DNA of 59,245 nt from Flavobacterium tructae (GCF_002217475.1 NZ_MUHH01000027.1:8843-68087); one strand, 5' to 3'; shown: positions 35,841 through 45,179, counted from the first letter of the stretch. Notes: generated from the letters alone by a model not told the origin. Numbers and translations are program-made.

Positions 35841-36674
35841 ATGCTTTCTTTTCAAACCAACCATCAGGAATTTGTTCCGCCCGAAGAATTACAAAAAAGC
35901 GTAAAGTGCTTTTGGTATGATAAGATTGATTACGGCAAAGTGCAGTCGAACTTTGAAGTGATACCGGATGGTTATGCTGAAATTATTTTTTATTTTGGAA
36001 ATGAGCTTCGTATTTCTTCTAATGGAGTTTTGAAACCACTGACATCACCATTTATGATAGGGTTACTCCATCAGCCTGCTGTTTTTAATTCTGTTAATTC
36101 ACTTGAAATTATCGGTATTAGATGCTATCCGTGGATGGTTTTTGACCTGCTTGGATTATCTTATCAAAAGGGTAAGGAGGAAGTACAGGTTTTTGAGCAT
36201 CCTATTGCTAAACTTCAGTCTGTTTTGAACGATCTGATCGCTTCTCACAAAATTGAAGAGGCTATTGCCAAAGTCGAAGACTATTTTTTTGCAGCAGAAG
36301 CAAAGTCTGACAGCAATAGTTTGATATCTAAAGCAGGAATTGCTATGACGGCAGCCGGAGGACGTATATCGGTCAGGGAGGTAGCTGCCGCTTCTCATGC
36401 TACAATACGTACTTTAGAAAGAAATTTTAAGCAATCGTCAGGTTATACGGTGAAAGATGTTTCGGCTGTCATGCGCTTCGAACAGGCCCGCAACCGATTG
36501 TGGCTCGATCCCCATCTAAGTATTGCAAGTTTAGCACAGGAATTAGGTTATACGGATCAGTCTCACTTGAGCAAAGAATTTAAACGTTACAGTGGTACCA
36601 CACCGGGTGCTTTTGCGCGAAAAGCAAAGCAACAGTTGATAAACCATGATTTTGTCGCATTTATACAATCCTAA
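35841..36674 (+). CDS. AraC-family transcriptional regulator
   Basis: A 277-residue regulator. The N-terminal domain (FVPPEELQKSVKCFWYDK...EVIPDGYAEIIFYFG) is the DUF6597-type cupin-like sensor; the C-terminal HTH_18 region is about 170-262 (ISVREVAAASHATIRTLERNFKQSSGYTVKDV and ASLAQELGYTDQSHLSKEFKRYSG). The monooxygenase gene begins 46 bp downstream, so it may control that gene and its own promoter. Confidence 0.92.
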   Translation: MLSFQTNHQEFVPPEELQKSVKCFWYDKIDYGKVQSNFEVIPDGYAEIIFYFGNELRISSNGVLKPLTSPFMIGLLHQPAVFNSVNSLEIIGIRCYPWMVFDLLGLSYQKGKEEVQVFEHPIAKLQSVLNDLIASHKIEEAIAKVEDYFFAAEAKSDSNSLISKAGIAMTAAGGRISVREVAAASHATIRTLERNFKQSSGYTVKDVSAVMRFEQARNRLWLDPHLSIASLAQELGYTDQSHLSKEFKRYSGTTPGAFARKAKQQLINHDFVAFIQS

Positions 36675-36720
36675 AATAATCGGATAGCAGAATTTTGTCA
36701 TTCATAATTTAGAAGATAAA

Positions 36721-37851
36721 ATGATGTTATTAAAAGATAAAAAAGTAGCCATTATCGGTGCAGGACCGGTTGGTCTTACTATGGCAAAATTATTACAGCA
36801 AAACGGAGCTGATGTTACCGTTTATGAAAGAGATTTAAATGCCCAAGTCAGAATTTCAGGCGGGACTCTTGATCTCCACAAAGGTTCAGGACAAGAAGCT
36901 TTAAAACAAGCTGGTTTATTAGAGGATTATTTTGACAGGGCATTACCAATGGGAAGAACAGTAGCAGATCCACAAGGAAATGTGTTATTTTCTAAAACAA
37001 CAACCGAAGAAGAACGTTATGATAATCCCGAAATTAACAGGAACGATTTGAGATTGTTATTGCTTAATAGTGTGAAAAGCGATACTGTAGTTTGGAACAG
37101 CAAGTTTACCAATCTTAAAGTGACTAAGGGAAAATGGGTTTTAGAGTTTGAGAATGAAACAAATGTGATTGCCGATTTTGTTATTGGAGCTAATGGAGGA
37201 ATGTCTAAAGCCAGAAAATTGATCACACCCGCTACAATCGAATATACCGGAACATTGATGATACAAGGTGAAGTGCTTTGTCCGGAAACATCCTGCGAGA
37301 AGTTCAATAAATTGTGTAATGGCAGTATACTTATGACTTCCGGAAAAGAAGGTTTGTTGGTTGCGAATCCAAAGAATGGCAAAGTATTGAGTTATAATGT
37401 CATTTTTAAAAGTCCGATGGAGTTTCTGAGAAAAGAGGAGACTTTTGAGAGTACAGATGGCATTCGAAAGTACCTCTTAAATCGGTTTTTTGAATGGGAC
37501 GAATGTTATAAGGAATTGCTTGAAGCTACTTCTTCTTTTTTTTTATGGCCAACGAGAAAGATCAGTTTAAATCTTCAATGGAAGAAAGAACGTCCGTTAC
37601 CTATCACACTCATTGGAGATGCAGCACATATTATGCCTCCGTTTGCGGGTCAGGGAGCCAATATAGGATTATTAGACGCCTTAATTTTATCTAATAATCT
37701 GACCAATGGAGAATTTGAAACGATAGAGGAAGCAATCAGTGATTACGAACATAAGATGTTTGTTTACGCCACACAAGCCCAACTCGAGACGGCAACTAAT
37801 GAAGCAGCAATGCTAAGTCCTGATTTTTCTTTCCTGAAATTTTACAGGTAA
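36721..37851 (+). CDS. Tet(X)-like FAD-dependent monooxygenase
   Basis: A 376-residue flavoprotein closely resembling Tet(X): VAIIGAGPVGLTMAKLLQQNGADVTVYERD (FAD fold), GGTLDLHKGSGQEALKQAGLL, NPEINRNDLR (Arg107, Tet(X) Arg117) and LIGDAAHIMPPFAGQGAN. As I recall the Tet(X) sequence, the alignment is gapless through the substrate domain, with Gln182 equal to Gln192. However, tetracycline contacts Arg213, His234 and Gly236 become Ile203, Ser224 and Asn226. It is therefore probably a relative with a different or weaker substrate range. Cotranscribed with an AraC regulator. Confidence 0.85.
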   Translation: MMLLKDKKVAIIGAGPVGLTMAKLLQQNGADVTVYERDLNAQVRISGGTLDLHKGSGQEALKQAGLLEDYFDRALPMGRTVADPQGNVLFSKTTTEEERYDNPEINRNDLRLLLLNSVKSDTVVWNSKFTNLKVTKGKWVLEFENETNVIADFVIGANGGMSKARKLITPATIEYTGTLMIQGEVLCPETSCEKFNKLCNGSILMTSGKEGLLVANPKNGKVLSYNVIFKSPMEFLRKEETFESTDGIRKYLLNRFFEWDECYKELLEATSSFFLWPTRKISLNLQWKKERPLPITLIGDAAHIMPPFAGQGANIGLLDALILSNNLTNGEFETIEEAISDYEHKMFVYATQAQLETATNEAAMLSPDFSFLKFYR

Positions 37852-37888
37852 TTTTCTGGTTTTATTTTTATAAAGTGTCGTGTAATAA

Positions 37889-37955
37889 ATAGCCACGAAT
37901 TCACGAATTCTTTTTAATTTGTATTCTTAAAAAAATTGTGAATTCGTGGCTAATT
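37889..37955. repeat. Long intergenic inverted repeat / transcript end
   Basis: Arms AGCCACGAATTCAC (37891-37904) and GTGAATTCGTGGCT (37938-37951) are perfect 14 bp complements, followed by Ts. A family member of the dispersed GCCAC...GTGGC palindromes in this window. It may end transcription of the monooxygenase and, from the other side, the ApbE operon. Confidence 0.7.
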
Positions 37956-38123
37956 TTTTTAAAGTTATAGATTAAAGAAAGAAATCTGAAATTATAAAAA
38001 AAATGCTTCAATATTAGCGCTTTGAAGGGATGGAAATCTGCATTATCTGCTAACCCGAGCGATAGCGAACTGGCGAAGCAATCTGAGTGAAAAAAACACT
38101 CGCAGCAAAGTATCTTCAGCAGT

Positions 38124-39137
38124 TTAAAGTTTAGTCTTGAATTTTTTGATCTTGAAGTTTTTGGATTTGATTAGTTTTCCGTTGTCGGTGATCATGATAC
38201 AGCTATAGTCGGGATATTTTTTTAAAAGAAGAAGTCCCGCTTTTTGTCCTAAAACCATAAGAGAAGTACTTAACCCATTTGCAGTTTCGGCGTTTGGACC
38301 AAAAATAGAAACACTACACAAACCCGTAGCAGGATATCCGGTTGCGGGGTTGATGATATGAGAATAACGCTTACCGTTGAAAACAACAAACTTTTCATAA
38401 CTTCCGGAAGTAGTCACAGCACCATTATTTAACGGAACAACGGCAAACAAAGTATCGGGATGAAAAGGATTCGTCATGCCAATGTTCCAGTCTTTTCCGT
38501 TGGGTTGTCTTCCCCAGGCAGTCATATCGCCTGAACCGTTTACAATTCCGGCTTTGATGCCTTTTGCAAGCATTATATTTCGGCATTTATCGGTCGCATA
38601 ACCTTCTCCCAAAGCGCCAAATCCAATTTTCATTCCTTTGAGTTTTAGGAATACGGTCGATTGAACGCTGTCGAGGATAATGTTTTTGTAACCTACTTTT
38701 TCTACAGATTTTTTGATGGCCTCGGCAGAAGGCATTTCTGTCATCGATCCGTCAAATTTCCAGATTCGATCCATTGCGGCAAAACTGATGTCGAAACCAC
38801 CTTTGGTAGCTTCAGAAAATTGTAATGCCCTTTGAGTGAGTTCAAAAACTTCACGATCTACCTTTACAGGACGGATTCCCGCATTTTGATTGATCTCAGA
38901 GACTTGTGAATCAGATTTCCAGTCGGAGATCAGGTTTTCAATTCGTGTAATTTCAGCAATTACAACATCAATATTTTGTTCTGCGGTAAGGGAATCTTTT
39001 GCAACGATCGAAATGTCAAAACGTCCTCCCATGAGCAGTGTAGTTCTTTTTCGCAAAACTTGTGCATTACTGGTCAGACCACTTAGTATTAGCAGTAAAA
39101 ACAAGTAAAAAGTAAGGATTGATTTTTTGATTGACAT
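38124..39137 (-). CDS. apbE: ApbE-family FAD:protein FMN transferase
   Basis: A 337-residue exported ApbE with a signal peptide (IKKSILTFYLFLLLILSGLTSNAQ). The family blocks are present: GGFDISFAAMDRIWKFDG, KIGFGALGEGYATDKC, NGSGDMTAWG and TSGSYEKF...YSHIINPATGYPA. It attaches FMN to Ser/Thr of target proteins in the periplasm. Its neighbours include a PepSY reductase and a DUF2271 protein with a TGAS motif, a plausible substrate. Confidence 0.95.
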   Translation of the reverse strand: MSIKKSILTFYLFLLLILSGLTSNAQVLRKRTTLLMGGRFDISIVAKDSLTAEQNIDVVIAEITRIENLISDWKSDSQVSEINQNAGIRPVKVDREVFELTQRALQFSEATKGGFDISFAAMDRIWKFDGSMTEMPSAEAIKKSVEKVGYKNIILDSVQSTVFLKLKGMKIGFGALGEGYATDKCRNIMLAKGIKAGIVNGSGDMTAWGRQPNGKDWNIGMTNPFHPDTLFAVVPLNNGAVTTSGSYEKFVVFNGKRYSHIINPATGYPATGLCSVSIFGPNAETANGLSTSLMVLGQKAGLLLLKKYPDYSCIMITDNGKLIKSKNFKIKKFKTKL

Positions 39138-39183
39138 TGAAATTTATTTTACATTTTAAACGAAAATCAGGTGTAATAATTCA

Positions 39184-41376
39184 TTAATAACAATCGCTCA
39201 AAAGCTGACCGTTTTTCTTGTATTCAGAAAGATTCTTGACATTTCTTTCGAGACACAATTGATCGAGAATTGCTTCGACATCCTGCTGCATGGCAAGTGA
39301 ACCGCAAATCATAATAACACCGCCTTTTTGCAATAAGTTGATAAAGAAATCAGCATCACGTTTGATGAGATCCATCACATAAAAATGCTCGTTTTCGCGG
39401 GACAGAGCCAGATGAAAACTATGCAGTTTTTGTTTCTGAATCATTTCGGTAGTAAATTTTTTATAACCCGAAACCGTTTCCGTTTCCATACGGAATCCTG
39501 AATATAAATGTGTTTCTGTCTTGGCTTTATTTTGCTCAATCATTCCAAGAAAAGGAGCAATACCTGTTCCGTTTGAAATAAAGGCAGCCTGAGGTATTTT
39601 TTTAGGAAAATGGAACGCTTTATTGTTGATGATTCTGGCTTTTATCACATTTCCGGGTGCCAGAGCGTTTAGAAAACCTGAGCCTAATCCGTGTGGATGT
39701 AGTTTTACGACTAATTGTATGTTTCCGGAATGACTTCCGATGGAGTAGAGACGTTCCCTGCTGTCGTTAGCCGGATAAATAGCCAATAAGTCACCAGAAG
39801 TAAATTTAGCCCTCATGTTAGCGCGCAAGGTGATCAGGAAAGTTTGCTCGGTTTCGGAAATAAGTGTTTTGTCCAAAACCATTAATTTTTGCAATCCTTT
39901 CGGAACATGATTGTAAAGCGAAGGAGTTGTCGACAATGGAATTCCCATCTTAGCACTCCATAATCTGATCCAGTTTACAAATTCAACTGCTGATTTATCA
40001 TTTACCGTCTGAACTTCCAATAAACGTTCCGCCCAATTTTGATTTCCTAATTGTTTCTCAATTTCGAAAGCAAAACCGCAAAAATCAGGATAGGCATTTG
40101 AACCGAATCCTACTACAGAATAAGTGATTTTTTGCTGTTGCGGGTATTTCTTTAAAAAAGTTATAAATTTATTTCCATTCGAAGGCGCATCTCCTAATCC
40201 GTGTGTAGAGGAGAAGACAATCAGATGTTCTGCTTTTGGAAAAGCAGTGTAGCTGTTCAATTCGGTAATGAATGCTTTTTTGCCCTGATCGATCAATTGT
40301 TTGAGAACAGCATTGGCAAATCGCAAAGAACTTCCATTTTCTGAACCGACAAGCAATATAAATTCACTTTCATTGGCTTTGAATTTATTTTTGATTCGGC
40401 TAGATCTTCTTTTTAAAGTAATTGCAAAACCCGAATAGATAAAAAAGAGGATATTAATGCTGGCAATGGCAAGTATAAAAGCCCAAATTCCGTTGGCTCT
40501 TCCGGTATGAAGATCAAGGCTTAAGTCTGAAAACTGGGCTGTCATTGGAGAAAGTTTTTTTTCAACAATAGCACCGGTTACCTGATTGACTTCAATTTCA
40601 CGGTCTTTTAATTCGATGATGTAATATTCTTCCGGATCATCTGTAAATGGAAATTCAATATGTTTGACGTCCGCCAAAAGAGTATGTTTGAAAACAGAAG
40701 TTTCTTTTTCTTCTTTGGAAACAGCAGTTTTTACCATTTTGACTTTTTCCTGATCTTTTTTATCCATGAAGAAATTGAATTTTTCCAGAGATAAGTAAGT
40801 TCCGGTAAGTGCAATAATCAAAATCGGAATTAGCGCCAGTCTTCCCAGAACAACATGGTAGTATTGTGCGAAATATTCTTTAACTACTTTAGAGAAAAAA
40901 TTACGAATGCCTCTTTGTCGGTTTAAAACCAATGCAAAGCCCGATATTGCAATTAAAACAAGTAAAAAGGAAATAACACCAACAAAAAATCGTCCCGTTT
41001 CATGAAGAAACAAAGAACGATGGAATCCGGTAACCCATTGAATAAAATCACTTTTTTTCAGGGGTGTTCCTAATTTTTTACCGGTTTTAGGATCAATATA
41101 AGCGTTAACGTCATTACCCTCTTCATCAATAGCCTGCAGGGTTACAAATTGATTGTGATCGACACTTATGGTAGTGATTTCAGAATAATTCTTTTTGAGT
41201 ACGGTAAGGGCTTCTTCCAATGTGATCTTATCAAAATTCTCAGCGCGGTACGGAAGTGTTTTTTCCTGCATCGCATCAACAGCCAGTATAGTACCTGTTG
41301 CCGAAGCGAGGATTAAAAATAGAGAAGAGAATAAAGCAAGAGCCAGGTGCGCGTAACGCCAAAAAGAAAGAGTCAT
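39184..41376 (-). CDS. PepSY membrane protein fused to flavodoxin/ferredoxin-NADP reductase (XusC-like)
   Basis: A 730-residue fusion. The N-terminal half is a PepSY-associated transmembrane module with four main helices (about 8-30, 130-155, 175-195, 300-325) and periplasmic PepSY repeats. Residues about 340-470 are a flavodoxin-like domain (ILLVGSENGSS), then a CPR-type FAD domain with RLYSIGSHSG and NADP domain with ISNGTGIAPFLGM...MICGSLAMQQDVE. It would pass electrons from NADPH to the periplasm, for ferric-siderophore reduction. It precedes apbE by 46 bp. Confidence 0.9.
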   Translation of the reverse strand: MTLSFWRYAHLALALFSSLFLILASATGTILAVDAMQEKTLPYRAENFDKITLEEALTVLKKNYSEITTISVDHNQFVTLQAIDEEGNDVNAYIDPKTGKKLGTPLKKSDFIQWVTGFHRSLFLHETGRFFVGVISFLLVLIAISGFALVLNRQRGIRNFFSKVVKEYFAQYYHVVLGRLALIPILIIALTGTYLSLEKFNFFMDKKDQEKVKMVKTAVSKEEKETSVFKHTLLADVKHIEFPFTDDPEEYYIIELKDREIEVNQVTGAIVEKKLSPMTAQFSDLSLDLHTGRANGIWAFILAIASINILFFIYSGFAITLKRRSSRIKNKFKANESEFILLVGSENGSSLRFANAVLKQLIDQGKKAFITELNSYTAFPKAEHLIVFSSTHGLGDAPSNGNKFITFLKKYPQQQKITYSVVGFGSNAYPDFCGFAFEIEKQLGNQNWAERLLEVQTVNDKSAVEFVNWIRLWSAKMGIPLSTTPSLYNHVPKGLQKLMVLDKTLISETEQTFLITLRANMRAKFTSGDLLAIYPANDSRERLYSIGSHSGNIQLVVKLHPHGLGSGFLNALAPGNVIKARIINNKAFHFPKKIPQAAFISNGTGIAPFLGMIEQNKAKTETHLYSGFRMETETVSGYKKFTTEMIQKQKLHSFHLALSRENEHFYVMDLIKRDADFFINLLQKGGVIMICGSLAMQQDVEAILDQLCLERNVKNLSEYKKNGQLLSDCY

Positions 41377-41415
41377 TGAATGTAATCTATAATGTAATCA
41401 AATGTAAGCGTTTTT

Positions 41416-41467
41416 TTGCCACAGATTAAAAGGATCTGATTTTCTTGAATCCTGTAGAATCTGTGGC
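41416..41467. repeat. Dispersed GCCACAGATT/AATCTGTGGC palindrome
   Basis: GCCACAGATT (41418-41427) and AATCTGTGGC pair across about 30 nt in the gap between PepSY and DUF2271 genes. Similar elements lie at 37889, about 43782-43844 and, as a half, at the window start. Confidence 0.6.
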
Positions 41468-41517
41468 TATTCTTTTTTAAAGAAATTAATTGATAGTAAA
41501 CCGTACGATTACTACAA

Positions 41518-41997
41518 TTAAATTTTGTTTAATCTCACATATCTGATATAACCTTTTCCTTCTGTCTTGTCTGCCAATCCTTGAGTCGTAAGTGGAATTT
41601 CTAGATCACTTACGTAATATTTTTGATCTTCTACAGCCGATTCAAATCTTAGTTTATATCCTTTGTTTATTTTAGAATCTTCAATTTCAATGGTGGTAAT
41701 GCTACGGTCTCCACCTGTAACAGAAGCTCCTGTTTTTGCACTGATGTCAGCAGGTTTTGAAGTTTGGAATTTATTCCATTCTTTCAATGATTTGTACCAT
41801 TTTTTGTCGTCACCCATTACATAAAGTGTTTTCTCGTATTCTCCTTTTGGATTGATAAGTGAAACAACGATGTAAGCGCCTTCTCCCATGTAATTAGCCA
41901 TTTGAAGCATACATTTGTATTTGCTTTGTGCTGCAGACTGAAAAGAAATTAAGCAGATTAATACTGCTGTAAGGGCTATTTTAAATATTGATTTCAT
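41518..41997 (-). CDS. DUF2271 protein with TGAS motif, exported
   Basis: A 159-residue protein with a signal peptide (FKIALTAVLICLISFQSAAQ) and the DUF2271 core KCMLQMANYMGEGAYIVVSLINPKGEYEKTLYVMGDDKKWYKSLKEW. Residues 84-92, DISAKTGAS, contain T-G-A-S (89-92), resembling the S/T-G-A-S/T acceptor site used by ApbE in FMN-binding domains. With apbE two genes away, it may carry covalent FMN. Its position between ankyrin and PepSY genes suggests an electron-transfer role in iron uptake (inference). Confidence 0.78.
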   Translation of the reverse strand: MKSIFKIALTAVLICLISFQSAAQSKYKCMLQMANYMGEGAYIVVSLINPKGEYEKTLYVMGDDKKWYKSLKEWNKFQTSKPADISAKTGASVTGGDRSITTIEIEDSKINKGYKLRFESAVEDQKYYVSDLEIPLTTQGLADKTEGKGYIRYVRLNKI

Positions 41998-42086
41998 TTT
42001 TTTAGATTGTTAGATCTTTAGATTTTTAGATTGTTGGATTGTCAGGTTTTTGAAACTTGAAACTTAAAACATGCAGTTTTTAGCTA

Positions 42087-43580
42087 TTACTTTAAAAAGT
42101 CAATAGAAACATTATTTTTGGTTAACGATTCGTTTTCTTTTGCTAAAGCATAAGCACTTTCGTCAAATTCGGTGTTAATGTCTTTTTTAGCACCAATTGA
42201 AAGAAGGTATTTTAAGATAGAATCGTCTTTGGCAACCATAGCCGCTTTATGTAAAGCTGTCAAACCATCCTTGTTTTTAGCATTAACGTCAATGTTTAAA
42301 GGCGCTAATTTTTTTACCAGATTCAGGTCATTTTTAGCGATGGCAGAATGGTACAGTGAACTTCCGTCTTTTTGTACAGCTGCTAAGTTTAGTCCTTTTT
42401 CCTGAAGTAACTTTATTTTTGCTTCGAATGGATCCTGAGCAGCATTGGTCTCACGGCCCATCGGGCGGTAAGATTGTACCAAATATACTCCCAGATTGTT
42501 TCCGTCTTTGTCTTTTACATTTACATCAGCACCTTTGCTCAATAAAGTAGCAACTGCTTCCGGTACTCCTGATCTTACGGCGAAAGTCAATGCCGATTCA
42601 CCTTTGGCGTTTTGCAGATTGATGTTTTTGGTAACCGGTAATAATTTATCTAATGCAGCAGTTTCTCTTGCTCCTGCAGCAATCATTAATGGTGTATTTC
42701 CGTCTTTGTCGATTTTGTTAACATCAACACCTTTAGCTAAAAAGTAAGCAATGATCTCTCCCTGGTTGGGTTTGTTTGCCAATAAGTGAAGTACGTTTTC
42801 TCCGGACTTACTGGTGGCAGTAGCTTTTAATTTTACTTCTTCCACTAAATATTTATAAGTTTCAAGAGTATTGGTTTCTCTACGTGAACCTTGTGCTGCG
42901 ATTAGAAGAGCATTGTCAGTTGGTTTTACTTTTCGGTCTAAAAGTTTTTTTAGAAGAGCAATATTTCCTGTTCTTGCTGCATAATCGAAAGCAGTACTTC
43001 CGTTCGCATCAACATCTTTTAAAGATAATCCTTTTGATACTAAATAATCGGTTAAAACAAGGTCTTTATCTGAGGCTACAGCCATTAGTAACAAATTTGC
43101 ACCATCGGTATATTTTTTCTTTGGATCAATTCCGGCTTTGAAAAAAGCATCGTACAAAGCGGTATTGGTTTGACCGTTTGAAGCAGCAAAAGCAATTGGT
43201 GTAGTACCGTGGCTGTCTTCCAGATTAATGTCAGAACCTTTTGTAATGAGGTAATTTACCAGTTCAAGGTTTCCTCTGTAAGCAGCCCAATGCAAATAAA
43301 TACGATTGTCGTGAGTTAATTTAGCGATGGTATTACCGGGCTGATCCAATAAGAATTTTATAGAAGCGATAGGAGCGTCATTATTAATCGCAACAACAGT
43401 CGCATCAAAAGCGTTAGCATTAGGTACTGTTGGACTGTTTCCTTTTGCAATTTCAGCTTTAACCGCATTTACATCCGGTGCTGTTTTCCAAAAAGACTGT
43501 TCTAATAATATGTTTTTTTGCTGAGCACTAACAAAAAAAGAAGCGGCTAATGCAAAAGAGAGAAAGAAATTCTTTTTCAT
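42087..43580 (-). CDS. Ankyrin-repeat protein, exported
   Basis: A 497-residue protein with signal peptide (FFLSFALAASFFVSAQ). It holds about ten ankyrin repeats from residue 90, recognised by units such as DGNTPLMIAAGARETAAL, KGESALTFAVRSGVPEAVATLLSKGADVN and DGLTALHKAAMVAKDD. It is a periplasmic scaffold, first gene of the operon with DUF2271, PepSY reductase and ApbE. Its partner is unknown. Confidence 0.92.
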   Translation of the reverse strand: MKKNFFLSFALAASFFVSAQQKNILLEQSFWKTAPDVNAVKAEIAKGNSPTVPNANAFDATVVAINNDAPIASIKFLLDQPGNTIAKLTHDNRIYLHWAAYRGNLELVNYLITKGSDINLEDSHGTTPIAFAASNGQTNTALYDAFFKAGIDPKKKYTDGANLLLMAVASDKDLVLTDYLVSKGLSLKDVDANGSTAFDYAARTGNIALLKKLLDRKVKPTDNALLIAAQGSRRETNTLETYKYLVEEVKLKATATSKSGENVLHLLANKPNQGEIIAYFLAKGVDVNKIDKDGNTPLMIAAGARETAALDKLLPVTKNINLQNAKGESALTFAVRSGVPEAVATLLSKGADVNVKDKDGNNLGVYLVQSYRPMGRETNAAQDPFEAKIKLLQEKGLNLAAVQKDGSSLYHSAIAKNDLNLVKKLAPLNIDVNAKNKDGLTALHKAAMVAKDDSILKYLLSIGAKKDINTEFDESAYALAKENESLTKNNVSIDFLK

Positions 43581-43900
43581 ATTGTAAGATTTACTATTTT
43601 TTTAAAATGAGTTAGTTTTGGTACACTACTGAAATAGCTTGAGAAGTTCAATCTATTTAGAATAGTTAAAAATAACGCAAATGTAAAAATTAATATTAGT
43701 AAATCAATGTATTTGCTGAAGAAACTCCAATTTTAATCTTTTTTTAAGGATTAAAGATTGAAATATTCAGAAAAGTAAAAGCCACAGCTTAAAATTTTTT
43801 CAGGATTACTAAAAATCCATTGAATCATTCTAATCTGTGGCTGAAAAGTTTAACCGCAAGATTTGCAGTTTTTTATTGATTTAGTTTGCTGGAATACAAA
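43581..43900. other. Intergenic region with dispersed palindrome
   Basis: 320 bp between the MFS gene and the ankyrin-led operon, containing the operon promoter and an imperfect palindrome GCCACAG (43782) ... CTGTGGC (43838). No gene seen. Confidence 0.45.
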
Positions 43901-45136
43901 CTATTGTTTTCCTTTTTTTCCTTCGATGTTTGGCAAGAAAGTGGTCAGAACACCAATTAAAGGTAAGAAAGCGCAAATTTTAAAGACATATTCGATGCTG
44001 GTAGTGTCGGCTAGTTTTCCTAGTACGGCAGACCCTAATCCTCCCATACCAAAAGCCAAACCAAAGAAAAGACCTGCAATTAGACCTACTTTTCCGGGAA
44101 CCAGTTCTGTGGCGTAAACCAAAATAGCGGAGAAGGCAGAGGATATGATCAATCCAATAATTACCGATAAAATTCCGGTCCAGAAAAGCGAAACGTAAGG
44201 CAATAATAGTGTAAAGGGAGCAACGCCTAAAATAGAAATCCAAATGATATACTTTCGTCCAAAACGATCGCCTAATGCACCACCAAATAATGTTCCGGCA
44301 GCTACCGCACCCAGAAAAGCGAAAAGATAAATCTGTGATTCCTGAACTGATAAATGAAACTTATCAATCAGGTAAAAAGTATAATAACTGGTCATACTGG
44401 CCATGTAGAAGTATTTTGAAAAGATTAGAATCAGTAAAATTCCCAAAGAAATGATTACTTTTTGCTTCGAAAGGGAGTGGTGCTTTTCTTCAGAAATAGC
44501 CGATTTGTTTTTTGCTTTCAGATTCAAATGTTCCTGATACCATTTGGCAATGCCTGAAAGTATTAGAATGCCAACAATAGCAGCTAAGCAGAACCAGATA
44601 ATATTAAACTGTCCGTAAGGAACAACAATTATCGCTGCTAATAATGGTCCGATAGCGCTTCCGGCATTTCCTCCCAGTTGAAAAATAGATTGGGCCAGAC
44701 CTCTTTTTCCTCCTGAAGCCAGATGGGCAACCCTTGACGATTCGGGATGAAATATAGACGAACCAATACCAATTAAACTTACCGCAAGTAAAATATTGAT
44801 AAAGCTGGAAGCTATCGCAACCGCCGCAAGACCTACGAGGGTAAAACCCATACCTATTGCCAGCGAATACGGACGCGGCTTTTTATCAGTATAAAAACCA
44901 ATGAAAGGTTGCAGGATTGAGGCTGTTAGCTGATAGGTCAGGGTAATAAGCCCGACTTCAGTAAAGCTCAAACTGAATTTAGTTTTTAAAATGGGGTAAA
45001 CGGCAGGAATTACGGCTTGTAACATATCATTAATGAAATGCGTAAAACTGATCGTGAACAAAATGGAGAAAACGGTTTGCTGAGCTAATTGCTTAGACTC
45101 TGTTAGGGTATTGGTAAAAGTAGTTTCTGTTTTCAT
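43901..45136 (-). CDS. MFS transporter, fosmidomycin-resistance (Fsr)-like
   Basis: A 411-residue 12-helix MFS protein. It begins in FTISFTHFINDMLQAVIPAVYPIL, the helix-1 motif of the Fsr family, and has PFIGFYTDKKPRPYSLAIGMGFTL and FHPESSRVAHLASGGKRGLAQSIFQLGGNAGSAIGPLLAA. An efflux role is usual in this family; the substrate is unknown. It lies 43 bp after the GntR gene with an operator in the gap. Confidence 0.88.
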   Translation of the reverse strand: MKTETTFTNTLTESKQLAQQTVFSILFTISFTHFINDMLQAVIPAVYPILKTKFSLSFTEVGLITLTYQLTASILQPFIGFYTDKKPRPYSLAIGMGFTLVGLAAVAIASSFINILLAVSLIGIGSSIFHPESSRVAHLASGGKRGLAQSIFQLGGNAGSAIGPLLAAIIVVPYGQFNIIWFCLAAIVGILILSGIAKWYQEHLNLKAKNKSAISEEKHHSLSKQKVIISLGILLILIFSKYFYMASMTSYYTFYLIDKFHLSVQESQIYLFAFLGAVAAGTLFGGALGDRFGRKYIIWISILGVAPFTLLLPYVSLFWTGILSVIIGLIISSAFSAILVYATELVPGKVGLIAGLFFGLAFGMGGLGSAVLGKLADTTSIEYVFKICAFLPLIGVLTTFLPNIEGKKGKQ

Positions 45137-45148
45137 AAGTAATAATAG

Positions 45149-45163
45149 ATCAGATCATCTGAT
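45149..45163. promoter_or_regulatory. Operator between GntR and MFS genes
   Basis: ATCAGATCATCTGAT is a perfect 15 bp palindrome around a central C. It lies 13 bp upstream of the MFS start and matches the GntR upstream site in 13 of 15 positions. Confidence 0.75.
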
Positions 45164-45179
45164 GAATATGGGTAAAAAA

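Noticed and set aside
41998..42060. TTAGATTTT-like repeats as a CRISPR or array
   Set aside because: Irregular low-complexity sequence with no unique spacers of uniform size.
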